64,000 nt of DNA from Acidobacteriota bacterium (GTDB taxonomy: Bacteria; Acidobacteriota; Terriglobia; Terriglobales; Acidobacteriaceae). Position 1 is the stretch's first letter. The number at the start of each line of letters is the position of its first letter. The notes under the pieces are model-generated. The model saw nothing but the letters and a program-made list of their open reading frames with translations, had not been told where the DNA came from and searched no databases. Position numbers and translations under genes: made by a program. Below are positions 20,330-28,823 of this stretch, piece by piece. The stretch covers positions 62,001-126,000 of the forward strand of contig JABCZI010000011.1 in assembly GCA_013289765.1 (NCBI GenBank), given 5' to 3'.

Positions 20330-21600
20330 GCGGCCCTCATCTCTCTCGCGAGACCGTCACTGGCGCCCATGGCGTGAAGTTTGTCGCCCAACAAACCGGG
20401 CCGGGATGCGATCTTTGGCAGGAACTCAGGGTAGACGGGCAAACGTTGACGTAATTGAAAGCCCTTGCTCTCGGTGCGCCGCCGCAGTTGCTCCAGGTGC
20501 GGCCAAGGCTTTTCGGGATTGATGTAATCCGGGGTCAGCGGCGAAATCCCTCCCCAATCGTTAATACCGGCGTCCAGCAACTCCTCATAGTATGGCGCAT
20601 TCAGGTTCGGCGGCGCCTGAATATTAACATTCGGCATCAGCAGGCGAGCTACGGCCGCGGTGCGCAGCATATCACCCTGGCACGGTTCAGGAGCATGAGC
20701 CATGGGAATCTCGGGCTTGGCGCGGAAGTTCTGAACGATCACTTCCTGGATGTGGCCGTAACGCTGGTGCAGTTCACGAATCGCCAATAGAGTATCAATT
20801 CGGTCTGCCAGAGTTTCGCCGATGCCGATCAGCAGGCCGGTGGTAAAAGGGACGTTTTGCTTTCCGGCTTCTTCGATGGTGCGCAACCGCTTCGCCGGAT
20901 CTTTGTCGGGAGCATTGTCATGGGCGGCTCCGGGCGCAAGTAAATCGCTGCTGGTGGTCTCGAGCATGAGGCCCATACTGGGCGAGACGGCGGCCAGACG
21001 GGTGATCCATTCGGCGCTAAGCAGTCCGGGATTCGGATGCGGCAGGAGGCGGGTCTCGCGCAGCACCAGTTCGCACATTGCTTCTAGATAGTGCAGCGTA
21101 GATTTATAGCCGAGATGCCGCAGAGTATCGCGCATCTCCGGGAAGATAAGCTCGGGTTTATCGCCCAAACTGAAGAGAGCTTCGGTGCATCCCAATTTTT
21201 CGCCGGCGCGGGCGATGGTTAACACTTCTTCCGGAGTCATAGTGTGCGCGCCGTGCTGCCCGGGATCGCGCCGAAAGGTGCAGTAGCCGCAATAATCGCG
21301 GCAAAGATTGGTTAGCGGCAGAAAAACCTTACGCGAGTAAGTGATGACACCGGGTTTGAATTTGGCTCGCGCGGCCCGGGCAGCGGAGAGCAGCGCGGGC
21401 AGATCGTCGTCACCGCACTGAATCAGACGCAGGCCAAAGTCACGTGAAATGGGAGTTCCTGGCCGCACATCGGCCAGCTCTGCGGAGATCGAAGAGCCCG
21501 AACTTAGAAGGCCCGTTGTCGTCATCGCGAATGAGGTCACGTTGCTCGCTTCCGCAGTCATGCCGATGCATCGAATCATACATGACAAGCGGCATGACAA
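20326..21600 (-). CDS. cofG: FO synthase subunit CofG (radical SAM); true start may be 21525
   Basis: CRDYCGYCTFRR radical SAM triad; FRAKPEIPMAHAPEP; ATGA overlap with cofD. Confidence 0.9.
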   Translation of the reverse strand: MSCRLSCMIRCIGMTAEASNVTSFAMTTTGLLSSGSSISAELADVRPGTPISRDFGLRLIQCGDDDLPALLSAARAARAKFKPGVITYSRKVFLPLTNLCRDYCGYCTFRRDPGQHGAHTMTPEEVLTIARAGEKLGCTEALFSLGDKPELIFPEMRDTLRHLGYKSTLHYLEAMCELVLRETRLLPHPNPGLLSAEWITRLAAVSPSMGLMLETTSSDLLAPGAAHDNAPDKDPAKRLRTIEEAGKQNVPFTTGLLIGIGETLADRIDTLLAIRELHQRYGHIQEVIVQNFRAKPEIPMAHAPEPCQGDMLRTAAVARLLMPNVNIQAPPNLNAPYYEELLDAGINDWGGISPLTPDYINPEKPWPHLEQLRRRTESKGFQLRQRLPVYPEFLPKIASRPGLLGDKLHAMGASDGLAREMRAA

Positions 21601-21677
21601 GCGTCACGACGAGCCGCCACGTTCCGCAAGCAGCATGCTAATGTAGGCAGGCGCGCGGGGAAACCGCACCGCAAGAC

Positions 21678-22193
21678 ATGGGAGTCAGTTCGGGCGAATT
21701 TCGGGAAGCGATGGGACGTTTCGCTACCGGTGTGACCATTGTTACGGTTGACCTGGATGGCGAAGTTCATGGCATGACTGCCAACGCGATCGCGTCGGTA
21801 TCTTTAGACCCGCTGCTGCTATTGGTTTGCGTGGACCGCAACGCCCGCACGCACGCCCACCTGCATGCTAAAAAACGCTTTGGGATCAATATCTTAGCCG
21901 AGCATCAGCGGCGAATATCCGAATATTACGCACTGCCGGAGTCTACCCATGAGCATGCCGAAGCTGAAGCCGGTGCACGTTTTGACCGCACAGCGCATGG
22001 AACTCCCAGGCTGCAAGGGGCGCTGGCATATCTGGAATGCAAGCTGCAATCCGCACAAGAGGCGGGTGATCACACCATCTTCATTGCCGAGGTAGAAGAT
22101 GTACTGGTGCGCCAGGGCAGGCCGTTGCTGTTTTTTCGGGGCAAGTATCACAAGATCGGCGAAGGAATGACGGGAGAAGGAGATGAAAGATAA
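21678..22193 (+). CDS. flavin reductase-like FMN-binding protein
   Basis: FREAMGRFATGVTIVTVDLDGEVHGMTANAIASVSLDPLLLLVCVDR; FGINILAEHQ. Confidence 0.87.
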   Translation: MGVSSGEFREAMGRFATGVTIVTVDLDGEVHGMTANAIASVSLDPLLLLVCVDRNARTHAHLHAKKRFGINILAEHQRRISEYYALPESTHEHAEAEAGARFDRTAHGTPRLQGALAYLECKLQSAQEAGDHTIFIAEVEDVLVRQGRPLLFFRGKYHKIGEGMTGEGDER

Positions 22194-22196
22194 AAA

Positions 22197-22229
22197 GGCC
22201 CGGCTGCCTTTTGAGGGGGTAGCCGGACC
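22197..22229 (-). terminator. intrinsic-terminator-like hairpin with T-tract on minus strand
   Basis: GGCCCGGCTGCC/GGTAGCCGGACC stem (two wobbles); minus-strand 3' side is TTTTTATC. Confidence 0.5.
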
Positions 22230-22431
22230 GAGGGACTCGCAGACGTTGAAGTCATATTCGGCCGATTAGCCTGTGGAAGACAAGGTTAGATGTCACACTT
22301 CCATTGTGACGAATGTCACAACGCAGGGTATTAGGCGATTCGGCGATGTCACTTTCCATGGGTTTCGAACATCCAATATCCATCCCAAGAGAACAGCTAC
22401 CATGGCAGATTTGGTCTGAGGGGGACAAATC

Positions 22432-22839
22432 ATGGCAGAAAAAGTCTTAAAAAATGAGGCGGAGTGGAAACAGAAACTTACGCCGGAGCAGTACCATGTG
22501 ACCCGCGAAGCGGGAACGGAGCCGGCATTCACGGGCAAGTACTGGAAGACCAAGGACGCAGGGACGTATCACTGCGTTTGCTGTGGGGAACCGTTGTTCG
22601 ATTCCTCGACAAAGTTCGATTCCGGAACGGGCTGGCCGAGTTTCTTCAAGCCTGCGGATGCAAGTAAAGTTGAGGAACACAAGGATTCGAGTTATGGAAT
22701 GGTCCGCACCGAAGCGCGTTGCGCACACTGCGGCGCCCATCTGGGGCATGTGTTTGAGGATGGCCCGGCGCCAACGGGGCTGCGGTATTGCATGAATTCC
22801 GCAGCGCTTGACTTAAAGCCAAAGGAAGAGAAGAAGTAA
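22432..22839 (+). CDS. msrB: peptide-methionine (R)-S-oxide reductase
   Basis: [28 protein letters not shown]...[30 protein letters not shown]. Confidence 0.95.
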   Translation: MAEKVLKNEAEWKQKLTPEQYHVTREAGTEPAFTGKYWKTKDAGTYHCVCCGEPLFDSSTKFDSGTGWPSFFKPADASKVEEHKDSSYGMVRTEARCAHCGAHLGHVFEDGPAPTGLRYCMNSAALDLKPKEEKK

Positions 22840-22883
22840 GACCCGCGCAGCTTCCTGATCCAGACTCTCGAGAATTTTAAAAA

Positions 22884-22915
22884 AATAAGGGACAAGCAGT
22901 GGCTTGTCCCTTATT
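22884..22915. terminator. bidirectional intrinsic terminator
   Basis: Perfect 14-bp stem AATAAGGGACAAGC-AGTG-GCTTGTCCCTTATT between convergent msrB and bactofilin genes; A/T-rich flank. Confidence 0.8.
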
Positions 22916-22941
22916 CGTACTGCCAAGTCTAACGAGCGTTC

Positions 22942-23481
22942 TTAAGCGTGTGCGGCTGCGGCGTGTGCGGCTGCGGCCTTTGCGGCGTCCGGCTTCTGCG
23001 TTTCTGGTGCTTTTGCTTCCGCTGCTTTTGCCTGAGATTGCGACTGGTTCTGCTTGCGGTCGCTGCTCCGCACCTCGATGCCACCCTTCAATATGGCGCC
23101 ATCTTCAACGCTGATGCGTATGGTGGAAACGTCTCCCGTGACCGAGCCTTCGCTGCGGATATCGACGCGATCGCTGCATTCAATATTTCCGCTGACCTTA
23201 CCCATGACGACAACCTCGCGGGCGGTAATGTTGGCCTGCACGCTGCCGTTGCGGCCAATGGTAACGCGGTTGTCGGGCAGGCTGATCTTGCCTTCGACGC
23301 GGCCATCGATGTAAAGCGCTTCCGAGCCGCTGAGTTCGCCCTTGATCACCAGGGTACGGCCGATAGTAGCCTGCTCGACAGGGGCGCTGACTGTTTTGAC
23401 TGGAGTGAAAGTGTTGGGGTTTGAGGCTGGCGGAGTGGACTTGCCGTTATATCCGTATTCTGAGGGCTGGAGCATTCGCAA
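22942..23481 (-). CDS. bactofilin (polymer-forming cytoskeletal protein)
   Basis: IGRTLVIKGELSGSEALYIDGRVEGKISLPDNRVTIGRNGSVQANITAREVVVMGKVSGNI; Ala-rich tail. Confidence 0.92.
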   Translation of the reverse strand: MRMLQPSEYGYNGKSTPPASNPNTFTPVKTVSAPVEQATIGRTLVIKGELSGSEALYIDGRVEGKISLPDNRVTIGRNGSVQANITAREVVVMGKVSGNIECSDRVDIRSEGSVTGDVSTIRISVEDGAILKGGIEVRSSDRKQNQSQSQAKAAEAKAPETQKPDAAKAAAAHAAAAHA

Positions 23482-23670
23482 CCTTCCTTAAGTCTCCGCG
23501 TGCGGCGCGTCGTATGTACTTGCACCAGGTATTGCCGCCAAGCGGTTGGGTCTGGGATTTTTGGCCTATGGTTGTTCCTGTCCCTTCGGCCATGGTCAAT
23601 ATCGCACACAGGTAAGCGTTACTACGAGATTACGGAAGAGACTGTACGACTGCGGCAGGTGGGATGCGGT

Positions 23671-25641
23671 TTAGTCTGCTTCCTGAAGCGATTGGCTGAG
23701 ATCTTCCCACTCTTTGAGCAGCGCGGCCTGGGCCGTTTTGTGCTGCGCCAGTTCCAGTGACTGACGCTGGCTCTCGTCGGCGCTGATGAAATCCTGCATG
23801 GCGGTTTCACATCGTGCAATTACAGTTTCCGCGCGGTTGATTTCCGCTTCCAGTTCGTGGATGCGATCTTCCATCTTCTTGCGCTTGATCGGATTCATGC
23901 GCTTCGCCTTCGCGGGCGCCGGCTCAGCTGAGGCTTGATTGCCATTTGAAGGCGCCGCAGCGGGTTCGGTGATTTTTAGTTGTTGCCGAATCGCCTCGTT
24001 CTGCTTGGCGCTTCCGCCCTGTTTGCGCCAGAGATAGTCTTCGTAATTGCCGGGGTAGACCTCAACTTTTCCGTCTCCGATTTCGAAAACCCGCGTGGCC
24101 AGCTTGTCGATGAAGTAACGATCATGAGAGACGAAAACGACGGTGCCTGAATATTTCATGAGCGCATCCAGCAGAACGTCCTTGGCGCGCAGGTCGAGGT
24201 GGTTGGTAGGCTCGTCGAGCAACAGGAAATTTGCCGGATGCAGCAGCAGCCTGAGCAGGGCATAGCGGCCGCGTTCGCCGCCGGAGAGCACCCCAATCCT
24301 TTTGAAAACGTCGTCCTCGGAAAACAGGAAGCATCCGAGCAAGCTGCGCAGTTCGGTCTGCGATGAACCTGGGGAAGCGTTGCCCAGATCGTCGATCATG
24401 CGCGCGTCCGCGTCCAGTTCTTTGTATTGATCCTGCGCGAAGTAGTCGGCCTCCACATTATGACCAAGAGTGTATTCGCCGCGCGATGGCCGTTCCGTAC
24501 CCGCAAGCAACTTGATCAGAGTGGATTTGCCAGCCCCGTTCACTCCGACCAGGGCAATGCGGTCGCCCTTTTCGATCATGAAATCAACGTCTCGAAAAAC
24601 TTCCTTCTCGCCCGAGTTGTTGCCCGGCTTCGCCGGATAACTCTTTGCCACGCCGGCGAACTCAGCCACGATGCGCCCGCTGGGCCTGGGCTGCGGGAAG
24701 GAAAAGTGAATCGTCTTTTCTTCGGGTGGAACTTCGATCCGCTCAATCTTCTCTAACTCTTTGATGCGGCTCTGCACCTGCTTCGCCTTGGTAGCCTGGT
24801 AGCGGAAGCGGTTGATAAATACTTCCAGTTGTTCGATGCGGTCGCGTTGGTTCTTATACGCGGCTTGTAACTGTTCGTTGCGTTGCGTCTTTTGCGACAG
24901 AAACTTGTCGTAGTTGCCGGTATAGAACCAGAAGCGCTTGTTCCAAATCTCCGCAATTTTGTTGACGACGACGTCGAGAAAATATCGATCGTGGGAAATG
25001 AGTACCAGCGCGTGCGGATAGTCGTGCAGATATTCTTCCAGCCAGTTGCGGGCTTCGAGATCGAGATGATTCGTGGGTTCGTCCAGCAACAAGAGGTTGG
25101 GCTTCTGCAACAGGAGCTTGGCCAGGGCCAGCCGCATCTGCCAGCCGCCAGAGAATTCGTCGGTCTGCCGCTCCCAGTCTTCCTTGCGGAACCCAAGGCC
25201 CATCAGCACGCGTCCGACTTCCGCTTCAATCGAGTAGCCATCGCGGGTGCGGAATTCATGTTCCAGACTGTGGTAGCGGTCAGCGACGTCGGCGTATTCC
25301 GCGCTGGCATGATCGAGTTCCGAGATGCGGTGGGTCAGCGTTTCCAGTTCGCGCTCCATCGCGTGAAGCTCGGTAAACACGGCCATGCACTCTGCGAATA
25401 CGGTCCGGCCGGAGAGCGAGAGTCCATCCTGGGGCAGATATCCAGCGGTCGTGCCCTTGGCGACGATCAGGGAGCCGTAGTCGAGCGTGTCCAGGCCGGC
25501 GAGAACCTTCATCAGCGTAGACTTGCCGGTGCCGTTCGCTCCTACCAGGCCGACGCGGTCGCGCGGCGTGATGAGCCAGTCGGTATTTTCAAAAAGAAGT
25601 TTGTGGCCGAAACGTTTTCCGGCGCCAGAAAGCTGAATCAT
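23671..25641 (-). CDS. ABC-F family ATPase (Uup/EttA-like)
   Basis: Two ABC domains, LVGANGTGKST and LVGVNGAGKST, LSGGERGRYALLRLLL, ABC-F linker, C-terminal coiled coil. Confidence 0.92.
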   Translation of the reverse strand: MIQLSGAGKRFGHKLLFENTDWLITPRDRVGLVGANGTGKSTLMKVLAGLDTLDYGSLIVAKGTTAGYLPQDGLSLSGRTVFAECMAVFTELHAMERELETLTHRISELDHASAEYADVADRYHSLEHEFRTRDGYSIEAEVGRVLMGLGFRKEDWERQTDEFSGGWQMRLALAKLLLQKPNLLLLDEPTNHLDLEARNWLEEYLHDYPHALVLISHDRYFLDVVVNKIAEIWNKRFWFYTGNYDKFLSQKTQRNEQLQAAYKNQRDRIEQLEVFINRFRYQATKAKQVQSRIKELEKIERIEVPPEEKTIHFSFPQPRPSGRIVAEFAGVAKSYPAKPGNNSGEKEVFRDVDFMIEKGDRIALVGVNGAGKSTLIKLLAGTERPSRGEYTLGHNVEADYFAQDQYKELDADARMIDDLGNASPGSSQTELRSLLGCFLFSEDDVFKRIGVLSGGERGRYALLRLLLHPANFLLLDEPTNHLDLRAKDVLLDALMKYSGTVVFVSHDRYFIDKLATRVFEIGDGKVEVYPGNYEDYLWRKQGGSAKQNEAIRQQLKITEPAAAPSNGNQASAEPAPAKAKRMNPIKRKKMEDRIHELEAEINRAETVIARCETAMQDFISADESQRQSLELAQHKTAQAALLKEWEDLSQSLQEAD

Positions 25642-25671
25642 GGGCTGGAATTATCGTCTCATAAAAAGAGC

Positions 25672-25692
25672 AGTACCGAGTACCTGGTACCG
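25672..25692. repeat. heptanucleotide tandem repeat AGTACCG x3 (degenerate)
   Basis: AGTACCG AGTACCT GGTACCG. Confidence 0.8.
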
Positions 25693-25735
25693 ACGAGACT
25701 CGGAGAGAGAGTGTTGCGCTCGCGGGCGAAACAGT

Positions 25736-26266
25736 TTAAGAGTTCGTGGCGGCACGCACCGTGCGGCTTTCGGAATTACGATCCAACAAAGCGCGGTGGA
25801 CGTGAATACGCTCCAGAGCTTGATCGACGACCGCTTCCATTTCCCGCGCATATTTCACTTCGCGGCCTTTGGCCAGCTTCTGCCGCGCTTCCTCGGGACT
25901 GAACCACGTCGGCTTCCGCTGGGGCTCATCGGGACGGCGCAGCTCCTGTACTTCCATCAGGAAGGCCTTCACCACAAATTCCTGCACGCCGCCCGGCTGC
26001 CAAAACACGCCTTTTGAGTGAATGTAAAGATGGAAGTGTCGCGGCTCTATTGTGCCCAGAGCTCCAGCTTCTTCGGCGGCCTCGCGTTCGGCGGCCTGAC
26101 TGTGGGACATGTGCGCATCGGTGCAACCCTTAGGGAAGGTCCACTTGTTTCCGCCGTTTGTGTTGACTAGCAGGAATTCGACCGCCGCGCCGCGCTTGCG
26201 GTAACAAACCGCCGCCACTTGGAGCGGCAACGACTTCGAAGCGCGTGCTGAACCCATGGCAACCAT
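25736..26266 (-). CDS. NUDIX hydrolase
   Basis: GCTDAHMSHSQAAEREAAEEAGAL Nudix box (REAAEEAG intact). Confidence 0.85.
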   Translation of the reverse strand: MVAMGSARASKSLPLQVAAVCYRKRGAAVEFLLVNTNGGNKWTFPKGCTDAHMSHSQAAEREAAEEAGALGTIEPRHFHLYIHSKGVFWQPGGVQEFVVKAFLMEVQELRRPDEPQRKPTWFSPEEARQKLAKGREVKYAREMEAVVDQALERIHVHRALLDRNSESRTVRAATNS

Positions 26267-26375
26267 CTCCCTGATAGATGCGGATCGCTTTTTTGATGTT
26301 ACTTGGAAGATATTTCACTAATGTTAAATGCAACAAGAATTGTGCATGAAGAATAGTTACTAAAGGATGCCACGG

Positions 26376-26407
26376 GAAGACCACTCGTAGAGAAGACCAC
26401 ACGTAGA
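26376..26407. repeat. 16-bp tandem duplication
   Basis: GAAGACCACTCGTAGA / GAAGACCACACGTAGA, one mismatch. Confidence 0.75.
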
Positions 26408-26458
26408 GGCGTAGCTTGGCCACGTCCGGGCGGCGGAGAAGAGGTTGCGAGTAACGGC

Positions 26459-27157
26459 TTACAGGCCTCGCCCATACACCGGGATAGCTGCCCCAGTCAC
26501 GTCCTTCCCAGCCTCCGATGCCAGCCAAACGATCAAACTCGCTACTGACGAAGGCTGTACCCACTGGGAAACGTCCGCGCCGGGCATATCTTTTCGATTG
26601 GCAGGCGTGTCCATTGTTCCCGGCAGGATCACGTTTGCGGTAATGCCGGCGTTTTTATTCTCCAGCGCGACCGTCTTCATCAGCGAGACCAATGCCGCCT
26701 TCGAAGCGCTGTACGCGCCGACCTTGGGGCCGGGATCTTCCGCAGCACGACTGCCGATCGCGACGATGCGCCCTCCTCCGGCTTTTTGCATTTCAGGGAT
26801 GACTGCGCGCAGGATGTGAAACGTGCTATTCAGGTTCGCGTCGAACATGCGCTGCCAGGTGGCATCGTCGGTCTCGGCAACGGTCTGTCCGCCAGCGAAT
26901 CCGCCAATCAGATGCGCCAGTACATCGATCCTTCCGCTGCGTGCGATGACAGTAGCGACAGCTTTCTTTGCTGTGTCCAGGCTGGTGAGAGAAGCAGGAA
27001 GCGCAACGAAGCTTGGATGGTCGAAGGCAGATTGCTGGATTCGCGGCGCGAGGCCCACTACCGTGAAGCCGGCATCCAGTAGAGCTTTCGTGACGTGAGT
27101 TCCGAGGCCGCCGCTGGCTCCGGTAACCAGAGCGATTTTGTTAGTCAGATTAGTCAT
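26459..27157 (-). CDS. SDR-family oxidoreductase
   Basis: ALVTGASGGLGTHV; YSASKAAL (YxxxK); N-terminal Rossmann glycine motif. Confidence 0.9.
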   Translation of the reverse strand: MTNLTNKIALVTGASGGLGTHVTKALLDAGFTVVGLAPRIQQSAFDHPSFVALPASLTSLDTAKKAVATVIARSGRIDVLAHLIGGFAGGQTVAETDDATWQRMFDANLNSTFHILRAVIPEMQKAGGGRIVAIGSRAAEDPGPKVGAYSASKAALVSLMKTVALENKNAGITANVILPGTMDTPANRKDMPGADVSQWVQPSSVASLIVWLASEAGKDVTGAAIPVYGRGL

Positions 27158-27241
27158 AGAGGATCGGCTCCCAACTCCAACTCATAATAAACGGTCTTGT
27201 TGGGTATAGTTCCGGACAATTCGCCTTAAGTGACTCGATTC

Positions 27242-27379
27242 GTATCAGGGCATCGCTTCGGCGACGCTATATTCGGGGCAGAAATAAACGCGCTTTCAGG
27301 CGCTGCTCACAAAGCCAGCGCCTGAAAGCGCGATGATAACTGCCTAATTTGCGGCATGCCTGAAGGCACGCCCTGATGC
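27242..27379. repeat. multi-hairpin intergenic element
   Basis: Outer helix GTATCAGGGC/GCCCTGATGC enclosing a TTCG-loop hairpin, a perfect 16-bp stem (27290-27305/27316-27331) and a TGAA-loop hairpin. Confidence 0.7.
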
Positions 27380-27420
27380 GAACCTCAAATATGTCAAGGA
27401 CAAGAGCTCGCTAACTCACT

Positions 27421-27462
27421 CTGACCACTGATCACTGACTACTGGCAACTACTGGCCACTGC
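27421..27462. repeat. degenerate heptanucleotide repeat downstream of hydrolase stop codon
   Basis: CTGACCA CTGATCA CTGACTA CTGGCAA then one 3-nt phase shift. Confidence 0.75.
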
Positions 27463-27465
27463 TTT

Positions 27466-28719
27466 CTAGTTTGCTGGAGCCTGCAGCGTCTTTACGAGCC
27501 ACGGAATAATCACTTCCTTGAATATTCGCGGATCGGGCCACACTCCAACCTGCCGGCCCAAGTGCGCGCCGGAAGGATTGATCCATGCTTCCTTCGGAAC
27601 ATCGCCCTTGCTCAGCAGCAAATATTCGTCTTCGATAGGGACCTGGGTGTCGTTCACGCCCGCAATAATCAACATCGGAGCCATCGGCTTCCCCAGCAGC
27701 CCTTGATGTACCAGCGAAATCTTTGGCAGGAAGTCGCCCATTTCTTCCAGCGTGTGTACGCCTTCGAGAATATTCATCAGGGCCGGCACTTGATCGAACA
27801 AATACTCGCGATTTCCGACCAGAGTGTTCATCAGGTAGTCTTTCTGAAAGAAGCGGTCCACCGGGGGAGATTGCGAGCTGCACCCACGCAATCGTGCCTT
27901 CTCGACGATCGCCATCTTCGCGGCCCAGTAGGCTCCCCAACTTACGCCGTGCATCGCGATGCGGTTCTTGTCGATCTCCGGCCGCGACTGAGCGTAGTCG
28001 ATTACTTTCGACAACACGCGGTCTGCGGTCTCGCTCACCTTGATTGGATTCTGTCCCGTCCCTGGCCCGTCGACGGCAAGATAGCCGATTCCGAAGGGAA
28101 GAATCGCGCTGAAACTTTCCGTCAAATCTTCCTTGCGGCTGTCGAGCCCGTTGACGGCGATTACCAGCGGCACCGGTCCCTTCGCGTTCTTCGGCAGGCG
28201 CAGGTAGCCGATGATTTCTTTTCCTTCAAAGGGAATACGCACAATCTCTAGCGGCGGATCGTAGAATCGCGCATGCGCCAGAAACGCTTCAAGCGCCTTC
28301 TCGTAGGAGCGCTGCTTGCCCGGCGACGCCGGAATCGGCCAGCGGCCGAAAGAATAAATCCGCCATGCCCGGATGTAGTCAGCATTGGCCTTGGCCGGAT
28401 CGGATTTCTCGAGCGACTTGGCCTCGTTGAAATAGCGGTCGGCCACGTGCATGAAACCAGCGGCCCATTCGTCTTTGTCGGCGGTGTGAATACTTTGGAA
28501 CGCCTCGGTTACGTCGCCGGGATCAAGCCCGATCAGGGGATACTGCCCCACCTGAGCCCGCCGAATGGCTTCCACCCGAATTTCATCGATCGTGCGCTCG
28601 CGCCGCTCTTCTTTTTGTGCAGGCTTTTGTTCGGAAGCCTGGGCAAAAACGCCGGCAGGAACGAATGCAAAGAAAGCCGCCAACAGAACGGCCACGGAGA
28701 AATAATTGCTCTTCTTCAT
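27466..28719 (-). CDS. secreted alpha/beta hydrolase (FrsA/DUF1100-like)
   Basis: Signal peptide; IGYLRLPKNAKGPVPLVIAVNGLD; MHGVSWGAYWAAKMA nucleophile-elbow-like motif. Confidence 0.8.
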   Translation of the reverse strand: MKKSNYFSVAVLLAAFFAFVPAGVFAQASEQKPAQKEERRERTIDEIRVEAIRRAQVGQYPLIGLDPGDVTEAFQSIHTADKDEWAAGFMHVADRYFNEAKSLEKSDPAKANADYIRAWRIYSFGRWPIPASPGKQRSYEKALEAFLAHARFYDPPLEIVRIPFEGKEIIGYLRLPKNAKGPVPLVIAVNGLDSRKEDLTESFSAILPFGIGYLAVDGPGTGQNPIKVSETADRVLSKVIDYAQSRPEIDKNRIAMHGVSWGAYWAAKMAIVEKARLRGCSSQSPPVDRFFQKDYLMNTLVGNREYLFDQVPALMNILEGVHTLEEMGDFLPKISLVHQGLLGKPMAPMLIIAGVNDTQVPIEDEYLLLSKGDVPKEAWINPSGAHLGRQVGVWPDPRIFKEVIIPWLVKTLQAPAN

Positions 28720-28823
28720 AATAAGTTGTCCCATTCCTTTTCTCTCGCGACGAGCGCGAGTTCATGCGAAAAAAAGCCGGACGTAACTCGTCCGGCCTTC
28801 CTTCCGAACTAAACCTCCAACGG

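Noticed and set aside
21582-21615. Imperfect tandem CATGACAAGCG repeats near the cofG start
   Set aside because: Only about three short degenerate copies in an uncertain start region; not enough to argue a regulatory array.
25950-26090. NUDIX box with Met at the first Glu position
   Set aside because: The core REAAEEAG is intact; the first Glu varies between subfamilies, so not strong evidence of altered function.
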